Source of the DNA: Blumeriella jaapii
Lineage: Eukaryota > Ascomycota > Leotiomycetes > Helotiales > Drepanopezizaceae
Reading direction: 5' to 3'
DNA: 64,000 nt
Assembly: GCA_009599575.1 (NCBI GenBank)
Contig: VWND01000012.1
Location: 558,001-622,000, forward strand
The notes below the pieces were generated by a model, which saw only the letters and a program-made list of their open reading frames with translations, was not told the DNA's origin and ran no database searches. Within the stretch, counting starts at the first letter, position 1, and each line of letters starts with the position of its first letter. The position numbers and the translations under genes are program-made. Positions 32,816-44,400 of this stretch are shown here, piece after piece.

Positions 32816-35800
32816 CTATTCAACACTCACCCCCCAGCCACCCCCGGCCGACCCCGACCCTGACCCCGTCCATGCCCCAAACCCCAGGGAAAACTATCCG
32901 GCCCGCTGGCACCGGCCCTGTGCCTGCCCTGCTCGGGAATTGCAACCCTTGGCCCAGCGAGCGTGCCGAGATATCGAGATGTCGAGATGCCCTTGGCCAC
33001 GATGAAGCTTGCAAATTGCAGTGATGCCAACGTGAGACGAGCCGGCGGGAGCTTGCAGACGCAGCGTCGAAGATACAGTGCCTGGCGCCGCGACGCAGCC
33101 GATCCATGTTTGCAGGTGCCTGGCGCTCGGTAAAGGGAATGAAAACAAACCAGCTCGACCACGGCAGAGGGCAGCGAACGCAACCCCCGCCTCCTTCTTT
33201 TCCAGAGACTTCGACGCCATCAGATCTCCCTTACCGATGGATGTTTGACTTCTTCTACTCTGTCCTCCCTGCTCCCTATTCCGCACTGCGATTTCTTCTG
33301 CTTGACCGGGTCCCCGGCACGACGCCCCTGCGAACCGACAGGTCTGCAGATGGAACGCCAACAATCCCGATCTTGATCGGTCAAAAACGAGGACCAGGGA
33401 CGAAGCAACAAACTGGCCAGGTTCCATAGCAGGCCCGTGACTCCGTATGTTGCGTCTCTGCACAGGCGTGGAGCGATCCGAGCAAGAAACAGAAGGACAC
33501 GCACGCGTCCGGCTCGAGGATGCGATGCAAGAGTTAGGATGACAGAGACCATCTCGTACGGCAAGAAGAACTTCGGCTTCTGAGATCCATCTTAGTTAGG
33601 CACGCCAAACTGCTTGTTGGGTGTCTTCCTACCGACAGCACCTCCTGTACCTACCTATCTAAGTCCTGTGTGCAAACAATGTTAAGCGAGCCTTGACAAG
33701 TCCGAACCTCGCGATCGAGCCGTGCTGGTTTTCCCATCTTCTTCATTGGGACCGATGCAGGCCTCATCGCAAATAATCGGTGGTTGATGCTGTACGTATG
33801 TACTGTGTACAGTACTGTACAGTCGAACGACATGCCCAGGGCTAGGATTCAAGGCTTCGTACTTTTTTCGTACCTACAGCACCTACAGCACCTAGGCTAA
33901 GGCACGACCTTCTCACACCCGACAACCTTTCAACACGAATCAAGTATCCAAATCCATGATTCGAGCTGGCTTTTCGAGGCACAAGCTTCGAGTCAAGATA
34001 GCCCGCCATTGCACACCATCTTTTACATCTCGACGTGGCCATGCTACTTCCAAGGCCGGACTCGAATCTCGGTTCCCAGCCACTGCTGCTATCTGTCCCC
34101 TTCACTTCGCCCAACCGCCACGCCAACCGAACATTGGTGCGCATCAAGAGCACACGAGTTCGTCCGTTCGTTCGTTCGTTCATCCTCGAGTCGGCCTCCA
34201 GGACTGCGCTGCCCATCCTTGCCGCTTCTGAAATCCCGGATCGGTTTCGTATAGAAAGAAAGCTCGACGCTTGTGACTGACTGGTGGGACGTTCATGCTT
34301 GTCCAGCGAGCCGCCAATTCGCCCAAGCTCTGCAGAGAAGGGCCGTTGCCGCTGGCGGAGCGTTGGAGAAGCGTGGATCACAAGCTCTCTCTCTATGGCT
34401 TGACGACTGGGCGGGAAAATCTCCGCGAGAATGCGATGTACATGATTCGCGAAACGGCGCGTGGATGTACCGACCTTCTGGCCGCACGAATCGCTAGAAG
34501 TATGTATGATCAATCCTGTTGTTGTACAGTACAGTACAGTACTATTATGTATGTACTGTACTGTACATAGTCCTCTCGTACCCTGTGGCAGTGCGCGACG
34601 ATATATACAGTACTTTACCCTTCTCTCCCCCCCGAAAGCTTAGACATCCCCGTGGGCCAACCGCTTTCGTCCGGTACTGTACTGTACAGTACTGTACAGT
34701 ACTGTACATAAGATAGAGAGGGCATCCCGGTGCGATGCCCTGAGCCTCTCATGCCAGCTTCATTTTGCTTTCACGATGCTGCCGCGGTGGGTCCCCGGGC
34801 GTGGACTGGCGGTCCTCGCTCCTGGTCGAAGAAGCAGCGGGTGGCAAGACCGGACCTCTGGAGCCACTCCTGGTACTGTACTGTAGACAGCGGCGTCAAC
34901 AGACGACAGGCTCGACTACAGTGCGACTTCAAGCTGGCGGGCTTGGAGCTCTACCGCCAACATCCCCTGCCGCGACGAGTGCGCCGTCGATCGTCTCGAT
35001 CGGGAACGATATCAGAGGCGGGTTGTTTGGCAGAATGAGCTCGACAGCCTCGCTCCTCTACGGGCCTGTTTTCTTCTTCGCTCGGCGTCGTGGAGAATCA
35101 AGGACGCGATTCTGGCTATGAAGCCTCAGGTCATGTACGACCTGTCTCGACAGTGGCTGGCTCTGAGAAGTCCAAAATTGGTGGTCGTGAGTATTCCCTC
35201 AGCGTCGGCTACCTCTCTGGAGTTTTCTCTGGCGTCTCTCTTGAGTTCTTGACGTGACTCGGTTCCAACTGCTTCCCGATGTCCCCTTTCGTCACTATCT
35301 ACCAGAGAGATACTGTACTGACTCCGATTTCTCGCAGCACCAGTGTTCTTGCAGCTGGGGCCTCTGAAGGCAACCAATCTCGACAGCATGGGTATGTCCT
35401 ACTACAGTACCTACTCATTCTATCATGCTGATGCCACACGTTGGCCAATCTCGGGACGTCGACCTGGAAGAAGTCGATCATGCTTGTGGAAACCACCTGC
35501 CCAGCGCGACGTGATTCGCCCAAGTACCCATTCCCAGCCGACACTCGAGGAGATTCCGAGAAGCGTCGCTGGCCCGAAGCACGTGGATGAAGCAGGTTGC
35601 AGCTCTCGTGGCTGGTGTCATGGGAGGACATGATCTGTTTCACTGCGAGCCAACTTGTAAGAGACGGAACAGCTATGTTTCTTCGCCCTTCCATTCAGAT
35701 CGCACCCCGTCGTCGACTCCCTGGTCGCACCATGGCCAATCCTGATCTCTACCGCGTGACAAAGGGACCCGAAATGCAGGGCTGAGAAGCAGCTGCTGGG

Positions 35801-36870
35801 ACACTCTCATGGTACTGTACACATAGAGCAGGATGGCACGGCAGGGTCCCGCCTGGGGGCCTCCGCAGAGGTTGGAGTGATGTTCGGGTATGTCTGTCCT
35901 GCAGATACGCAGATACTCGAGTAATGTTCTTGTACGCATGTTTCAGGTCGTTTTGTACCTCGACATCTCCTCGGTGGAGGGATGGCTCGCTAAACCAGCC
36001 TCCGCGGCCCTCAGCTTCGTCCGGCCCCCGCCGTTGGTCCCTTCGAAGCGAACAAACATTCTGCAATCGGAAGGCTCGGGAAGTGACCGTGACCCTTTTG
36101 GCCGTGTCCAATGAACCTTTTCCCCCGACGGCATATTGAAAAGGTTAACTTGTTAAGGAAATCCTCGCGATCGAGTGGTGACTTGCGCTGGCCGAGGACC
36201 GTAAAAACAAACTGCCTCTGCAGGGATGTCCGCATCATCCCTTGCCAGACACCGCAAGGGGGATTCGCGTCCAACGTCGACCCTCCTGAACAGATTCCAC
36301 CTCGAGCTTTCTCGCGATGCCCGCATCGCGAACTCGTGAGCGTCCGCCTCTCGTTCCAATCTCCCAGTCTGACCGATTGCCTGTCCTTCCCAGTTCGGCA
36401 CTTGCTCAGTCGCAATCGTGGGATGGGTTGTCCGTGTTGTTTTCGGTGCGACTCGCTTCGCTTCGCTTCGCCTCGCCTCGCTTCGCCTCGTCCGAAAAGA
36501 AAAACATGCCAGATCTAGAATGGGTCCACCTCGACGCCACGTCTGGCAGATCTGCCACGCAAGATGCCCCCTCGCTCTTCTCGAGCAGCAAAAGGAGTGT
36601 GAATGCACCACCCTTCACTGTTCCCGGGGAGGAGCCGCGGCGCAGGGATCGAAGGTATCTATCTGACAGCTCGTCCTGCACGATGTCAATATTGACCTGG
36701 GCCCTGCGAGTCGCTCGCTGTACGCGAGCCTCTGGGCGACGAGGCCTGGCAGATTTCTCGTGATATATAGCATTCGTCTGGGGCATCGATGCTGGCCGTG
36801 CTTCCACTCGGTGTGTCTCCTACAGTCGTTGGCTTGCTCTTGGCTTGCTCGCCCGTGCCTCGATCTCAGC
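32816..36870. other. 4-kb stretch with no recognised gene
   Basis: Many overlapping frames of 60-220 codons exist on both strands, but none shows a domain, codon periodicity I can trust, or a spliced structure joining conserved blocks. The longest is 33842-34513 (-). GTAC palindromes recur at 33795-33825, 34525-34570 and 34675-34710. Transcribed non-coding RNA or a fast-evolving gene cannot be excluded. Confidence 0.5.
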
Positions 36871-37794
36871 ATGGAAGGCTCAGCGTCTTCCCATCCACCG
36901 TCGCCGGGCGACCTGCCTCAGCGATGCTCGATTTCCGTGTACAGCGCCGAGGACGACGGCTCCGTGACGGAAGACCTCTTCGGACCCACCGGATCCCAGA
37001 TCGGGAGCAGCCACTCGAGCCGAGACAACACCAGCTCGGAGGCTGAGGACGAAGACTCGTCCGACGAAGGCAAAGATCTGATATCCTCGCCGCTGCCCAC
37101 TCGAGACCAAGACCACGACCCCCTGAGCCGCACGCCGCTCTCTGAGAAGACCCCGTCCCAACTCGAGGCGTCCAGAAGCTCCATTCAGCTGCGTCGCGCG
37201 CCTGCTCTCCGCTCGCCTCGTCACCGCAGCCCTTCGGACGCGCCTCGAACGATAGCATATACTCCCTTGCTCCCACTCACGCCAACCCAGACTCCGTCTC
37301 CCCAAGACCGCCACACACGAAACCACTCTCAGTCTACCGTCCTCGCGCGCGTGCCGTGCCCCCCGCCGCTCCGCGCCCGAGCAAGCACAAGCTCAGAAGT
37401 GCGGTGCGCGCGTCGTCGAGCCTGTCGACCGCCGCCTCTCAACCCGTACGCCAGGCCCAGCGACAGCTGCCGCGGTCCCTGCGCCGACGAGCCGATGTCA
37501 CGGTGCACGCGGTCTGCGATCCTTGGCCCGCCGCGGTCGCGGCCGTCCCCCGACGGCGCCCTCTGCCACGCCGCGACGGAGACGTCGGCCTTCTCCGACG
37601 ACGAGGACGACGCGCCCACCTTCGTCCTCGCCGTCAAGAAGTCCATGTTGCAGCTCGGCCGCGGCGCTACGAGCCTGGCCCACGACAGGGCCGGCCTGGA
37701 AGCGGCTAAGAGGAAGGCCCCGAGGCGGAGTCTGAAGCTCGCTTGCGAGGCCTTGAACTCCTTCCTCGGGATCAAGAGGGGGACGACGGCCTGA
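36871..37794 (+). CDS. Hypothetical Ser/Pro/Arg-rich protein
   Basis: Single open frame of 307 aa from MEGSASSHPPSPGDLP. Residues 25-90 are acidic/Ser-rich (DDGSVTEDLFGPTGS, SSEAEDEDSSDEGKD), like a phosphorylated disordered region. The middle is basic and Pro-rich. The end, DDEDDAPTFVLAVKKSMLQL followed by KRKAPRRSLKLACEALNSFL and GIKRGTTA, is the only part that looks folded. A longer in-frame start at 36760 is possible but its first 37 residues look like translated leader. No family recognised. Length, composition and a sensible C-terminus argue for a real gene; homologues would be needed to be sure. Confidence 0.5.
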   Translation: MEGSASSHPPSPGDLPQRCSISVYSAEDDGSVTEDLFGPTGSQIGSSHSSRDNTSSEAEDEDSSDEGKDLISSPLPTRDQDHDPLSRTPLSEKTPSQLEASRSSIQLRRAPALRSPRHRSPSDAPRTIAYTPLLPLTPTQTPSPQDRHTRNHSQSTVLARVPCPPPLRARASTSSEVRCARRRACRPPPLNPYARPSDSCRGPCADEPMSRCTRSAILGPPRSRPSPDGALCHAATETSAFSDDEDDAPTFVLAVKKSMLQLGRGATSLAHDRAGLEAAKRKAPRRSLKLACEALNSFLGIKRGTTA

Positions 37795-38472
37795 GGACCG
37801 TCGGTCTGTCCTCGCGCCTTGCTGGGCTTGGCTCGGCCTCCTTGCGCGTGGGAGAAAGACAGACTTTCTTCGGGGGAAGAGGCTGGCGGCGTCGCTGTAT
37901 CTGCGCGGGGGGGAATGGGAAAAGGGGGGGGGGGGCAAATGGAAAAAAATAAACAGGCGAAATGACTGCTTTACAGTTGCACGAGATGTCACGATGGGAA
38001 TCCGGGGTTTCTTAGGAGGGATCACGGACGTGAACGACGGGACGAAGAGACTCAAACTAGAGCAACGATAGACGAGGCCATGGTGTTGTGCGTATCAATC
38101 AGTGTGCGGTTTGCTTAGAGCGAGGGGCACTAGCGCGAGAGAGGCGTGTTGTTTCCAAGTTGAACGTACTTCAATGCTAATACTTCCTTCGTTACCGCCC
38201 CCAGAATCAGGACGTGTGATGGCGAGGCATCAAGGCCCATTGCCATCAATATGCGGCTGGATCAGGTTGGGGAAGAAAAGCCCTCGGGTATGCTTCTCCA
38301 CGATCAACAGCGAGCTTCGCGTATTTGGGGCTAGGCCATCGTCCATCCAAGCAATCACGAAGACCGGCTTCCCGATTCCTGAGCATTTCTAAATCCATGA
38401 GTGTTTTGTGATTGTGTATCAAAGTGCAACGCGATCTAAATGCCCAGCAAGCAAAGCCGGAAATGCCCCTCT
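37795..38472. other. Spacer between convergent genes
   Basis: 3' flanks of the hypothetical protein and of the minus-strand protease. Contains a short poly-G at 37924-37935. No gene. Confidence 0.6.
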
Positions 38473-41400
38473 TCAATTTCTAGTGATGTAGTGGATATCC
38501 ATCTGGAGATAGTCAATGGCAACGCAACCAGAGGGCGTGGTAACGACGATTCTCATGCCGAGGGGGCCTGTTGACGTTAGCAGTTGGGTGTGCCCCGGCT
38601 GGGGACAACCTACAAGCGCTCACGAAATTGAAAGATCTGAAGGCGTAGGTGCAGACGTCGATGGGAAACACTCTGGGAAAACCTTCGTGAGGGCCGCAGT
38701 CCACCGTCTTGGAGCTTCCGACCGGCCAGGCGCGCATTCGGATAGATTGCTTGTTGTCGAGATGCGTGTCGCCGTACGTTCTCATGGCAGGTTGAAAGTC
38801 CTTGTCCTCGCCGTCTGCGGCATCACGGCTGTTCTGCCAGGTGTACACCTTGCTGCAGAATTTGGCATAGACGATGTCCAGCATGCTGACGTCGACGCTC
38901 ACCTGCTTTAGCTTCTTGTATTCGTTCTTCTCGAAGCACTGGTGTCGCACAACGCTCGGTAGCCATACTGGTGACTGTGGGGGATCAGTGGACGCTGGAG
39001 GTGGAGGTGGCTTGTCGTTCGTGGGCGGGGTGTTTAGGATCTGGGATAGGAGGAATTGCATGCAGCCGGTATGGTCCTTTGTTCTCCAGGCTAAGGATCC
39101 CCCAGCGGGACCTTCACGACCGTTAGAAAAGGACGTCGTGTGAAAGTTGTAAGGCAAAGGCGAGGCACTTACACTCGGCGAGCAAACGAGTATACCCAGC
39201 GCGGCACTCCTTCTGTGTCACTAGTCTTGGGTATGTGCCTGTAGCACAAGCCGGAGCAACTTTCACGGAAGGGTAGAGCAATCCTATTGTAGACACCCCG
39301 TTGTTTGAAGCCTGGAATTTTACCTCTGGCCCAGAAGGGCTGTCGGCCACAGGAGGTGCCTGTTCCGCAGAAGTCCATGTGAATGACCGAGAACAGAAAG
39401 ATTCAACTGCCTTGGTGGCATCGTCAAGAGCTATGTGTAGAGTCGTTGAACTTTCGAGGCAAGTGGATCCCAAGTAGCCATCAAAATCACTAGAATCTAC
39501 GCACATTATCACCATCAGATAGCCTAGAGACTTCAAGCCCCATGCGAATAAAGTAGGAGGAAGCCGAAGACTTACCTGTAGGTGCAAGGATATGAGAGGT
39601 AGTTGAGGCAGCAGATATCGCAACCGAGGGAGTAAGACTGGTTGAGGCGGCAGCTGTTGCAGCTGAGGAGGTAGCACGAGTCGAGGTAGCAGTTTTTACC
39701 ACAGAGAAAGCAGCCACTGGCTCGAGGTAGCCATCGAGTGTGAAGTTGAAACAGCCAGTATGGTCTGCTGTGATCCAAGTCTCCGAACCACCTTGGGGGC
39801 CTAGGAGATATCAACATCGAGCTCAACGAATATTTTCGACCTCACTCACACTGTACCAACAGTTGCAGATACGCCTTGGTGCAATCGTCAGCGGACACCG
39901 TACGTGGATAGATCCCAGCACTACAATGGCCAGGCTCTGTTTTGTCATCGATGGGGGTGATGAAGCCCTGCGTGGTCTGGATGCTAGTGCCAATGCTGTA
40001 CTTCGAAGTGGTGTTGATTAGCGGCCCAATGGTGTTCTGGGTGTCGACAGGTGGTAGCGTCTGGTTATTCCAAGTCCACGAGCGGCTGCAGGTGCTGAGG
40101 ATGAAGGAATTGACAGCTGGTCCGTCTAACTTCTCAATCTTGGAGTTGCTGAAGCATGTGATGGATGAAGAGCCAGAAGGGCCAAGTGTGGCTATAGGAT
40201 ATGTTAGGCCCTGAACAATGGTATCAGATGGGATGGCAACTACCAGGTGGAGTACAAGAGCCCTCTGTCTGTCTCTTTCCTTTCGCCCATGATAGACAAA
40301 AGGCGTTGCCGGCTCTGTCTAATGGGATCTCCCCGTTGTAGATAGCCTGGACATTACCCGTGGATCTTACATAGGACATCTGTTGGACATATAGCAAGAT
40401 GGCATTAGCCCAGTTAGTATAAGCTCCATCGACCCCATTGACAAAGGGAGCTGCGAAAGGATCAGGTGGCAGAGAGTCGCGGAGTTTCATGATTTCATAT
40501 CGGTGCTTCGGCACACCCAGAAAATAGGCTATTAGTCCAGACACCATTGCAGTCGCTGTTCGATTTTAGTACAACACTTATCTGAAGACAGGAAAATCTC
40601 ACCACCTGAAGTACCAGATACTAAAGCCTTACCCTCTCCGTTACCTGTCACGACCTGCAGTCCCATGCCAGGGGCCCAAGCATCTATGCCGGACAACCCA
40701 CCAGGTATCTGCCACTGTGTTAGATCAGCTACAGCACCGTCCTCGTCAACGGCACCAACGCAGATCAACGACGGTATTCTAGGTTTCCAATAGACGATAT
40801 GGTTCGTGATCGTCTTTGTGAAGTAACCCTGGTTCCCTCCAGCGGTTACTATCGATACTCCGAGGTTAGCGAGAGCACGTAGCTTCCAAAAAATCTCCTC
40901 ATCCAGTGATCCGGGTGAATTGTCAGCGGACCCGGTGACCTTAGATAGTGAGATTTGCACTGAAAGAGACAGGTTGATGATAGCATACACCCCATTTTTC
41001 TTGGCGATCACGTCCTGGAGAACCAAACCGAGCCCATGAGCGATGACTGACCTACGCAAATGGTAGGATCCGGGATTCGTAACAGCCCATCTCGGTCTTT
41101 CGTCTGCGTTGGCAATACCTCTAGGCAGTCTAACGAAGGTGATGGCCGTATGCTTTGATACACCAAGGGGTCCAACAATCCGGCTGGCCATCCCAGTTCC
41201 GTGGAATCCGAGTGTGTCGGCATCTGTGTAAGTACCAGGCTGCACGTACTCATAAAGTTCTGGCAGATAGGCGCCATCTGGTCTTCCAGCCCATAACCAT
41301 TGAGGTGCCTGACCAGAATCGGTCGTTATTTGTTGGTAAAGCTAGCCACATCAGCAGTACCCGAGGTACACGACAAACAGTGGAATGAATACTTACCGGC

Positions 41401-44400
41401 AAAGTAGCGTCGAATCCCGTATCGACTACGTAGACTCGTGGGACGTACAAATCTTCTTGTCGGAAGGCATAGCTTCCAACATCCTCGGGTCCAAGAAACG
41501 GGGGTCGCGAAACGAAGAATAACTGGTCATCTTTAGGTGAGATCTGGTTTATGATTCCAGACTCGCCCTTTGGAACCAGGACTTTCGGTCGACGAGTCAA
41601 GGCTTCAGTGTCTGGTCTGTTCAAGGGAAGATCCAAAAGAATCGCATCAAAATCCGAGTCAAAATCCGACAGAGTCCAGATTTTGTTCACCTTTGCACGT
41701 TAGCGAGACGACACAGGTGTAATAGCGCGAAATCTTACAACTGGATGCTTCGAGTACGCCTCAACCTGAGAAATAGTGAGATATTGAGTCCAGGAGCCGG
41801 TGTAGAGATCGCCGCCTCCACGGCTCAGGGTAGCGGGATCTGTTTCGCTTTCCAACAGCTTGGTGAACTCATTTAGTGCCAACTGGGGAGCATCGTGTTT
41901 CGGTGAAATGTAGTATAATACCGTTGGCTTAGACGCCTCCGAGGTCGTTGTAGCCGAGGTGGTCGTAGTTCCAGTTGACTCGCATTTGGTCTTATCGTGC
42001 TGAACGATGAAAGAGCAGCTGGTAGAAGTTATGGTTTAAAGATTAAAAAAAGTTAGCAACTTCCTAGAGTTTATTATGGTAAAGAACTTCCGGGAAGAAA
42101 ACATAGAGAAAAAAGGCAAAAGGTGTGTATTCCAGGACTCTAGCTTCTGCCACACCTACAACTATTTTTCCAGAAGCACTTTTTAAAAATAAATATTTAA
42201 CCACGCCCTTTAAGCATACTTTCTGTATTAAAATTTTTATTTCAGACTTTATTTTAAGCTTTCCCGTGCTTTTTACGCGCGATTTGGGCCAGAATAAAGC
42301 CTGCCATTTTCAACCGTTTTTTCGATGGCCTCGAAACTTTAATTCACGCGAATTTCATTCGCGATTAAAAGCTATTTTCTTTTATTAATTTTAATCAGCG
42401 CCCGAAAAAGCAATAGCAGCGAATTAATTATACGATTTTTTTTTTTTTGCGTTTTAATAATCGGACGCTCGTAAGCCACGTCGTATCGAACGCTATTAAC
42501 AGCCGTTTAGATACGATCGAACGAATAATTTATATTCGATACGCCGTTGTACGCGATTTCGGCAAGCTAATCGACGATTTCGTTTTTTTTTTATTAGCAA
42601 AAAGACCAAAAGGATTTCGTTTACGATATTAAAAACAAATTTATTTATTTTTTGTCCGCGTCCGTTTTCGCAAAAACTAACAATTTCGTTTCTTTTCGCT
42701 TTATAAGCCAAAAAGCTTTTTTTTAGCGACGATTTCTTTTTTTCCGCTCCGGCTTTTATTATTTACGCGGATATAACTAAGATTCTGAAAAATTCGAAAG
42801 CAAACTTCGATATTATCAAAAACAAAAAGAAATTTATTACGAACGGCGGCGCTTCGATTGAATTTATATTTAATTAAATTGCGAGCGCCGCTTTTAATTT
42901 AATTCGGAAAAACAAACGTATTCTAGTTATTTTTCAGCGAAAAAACCGCGAAAATCGAACCTTTCGTAACGAAATAAGCTTTCGTAGCCAAGATCAACGG
43001 CTTTATTTTTGAAAAGATTTTTTTTATAACTTTAACTAAAACAAATTAAACTATTAATTTATTAAATTTTACGGTCCGCGATCTGCTTATATTATAAAAA
43101 AACAAAAAGATCGTAATGCGAATGCTTAGCTGCGAATATATGCGCCTGCCGAAAATATAATACAATTACGCTGTTCCAAGTGTTTTTATAATATTTCGCT
43201 CGTATATAAACGGCGAGATTTTAAGCATTTCTAAGCTAATCGTCGAAAAAATTATTATTTAAACGAAAAAGCGCTTTATCAGCTGCCGACCGTTTCGATA
43301 CGAAGCTAATTTAGCTAACGGCAAAATCACGTAGATCGTTTCGTTTATTAAGCCGGTTCGGGCCTTTCGGCTTTTCAACGTTAGCGACGCTTTTAAAACT
43401 ATTAAGAAAAAAATTTCCTATTGCGATTTATAATCCCGGCTGCTAAAGTTATTGCAATTTTTTTTTAAATGCATCCGCTATTATTATTATCAGAATTGCG
43501 AATAACGAAACGATTATTACAACGGGCCGATTGGTTTTTAATTGCATTTATAAAAATTAAATACGCTAATTGCTATAAACCTTTCGTCGCGAAGTATATA
43601 TAAATTGCTTAGCGGCGCTTAAAACGACTAAACGGAAAAGTTTAAAAAAAAAACAAAAAAAAAAATCGACGCGATTCGCAAATACGAACAACGAACGTAC
43701 GCAGCGGCTATTGCCGTCGCTAATGCGCAAACTTAAAGCTAAGCGGTGGAGCCTTTTATACCGGCCTTTAGAACAGCGCTAATTCGCAAGCGCAAAACTT
43801 TTTACGCTAAAGCGGCTATTACAATCTACGAAAATACGAATATCGTAATCAGCTTTTTCGCTTTTTTTTGCTCGTCGTTTCAAAAAATCGGCGGATTCCG
43901 GCGGAGCGGCTATCCTAGGCTTATTTATTCTTTTTTCGTAAACCTTTTTTAAAAAACCATTTCGTTTAAAAACGAAACTTTTAAGCCGATCAAGCTTCGC
44001 TTTTCGCAACGGACTGCGTTTAGCCCGATTTATAATAAAATCGAACTTTCGCAGCAATTCGATATCGACGATAAAATAAACGTATGCGTTTCCGAATTTC
44101 GATATTAAAACATAAACAACGCATACGCAACCGCGGCCGTAGCCGCGATCGATATAAATCCGATACGCTTACCGTAGCGTGGGCAAACGTAAGCAAAACA
44201 ATACTTTGCTTATATTATTATTTTCGAGCTATGCTTTTTTAAATAAATTAACGTTGTTTGCATACAAAAACCTGTTATTTATTTTAATATTATTATTTAA
44301 AATCATTTAAAATACGATTTTTACGCTTTAGTATCGGTTTTTAAAGCATCGGAAATAAAAGAAAACGCGAGGCTTAGCGCTTTCGAATATTAACGTATAT

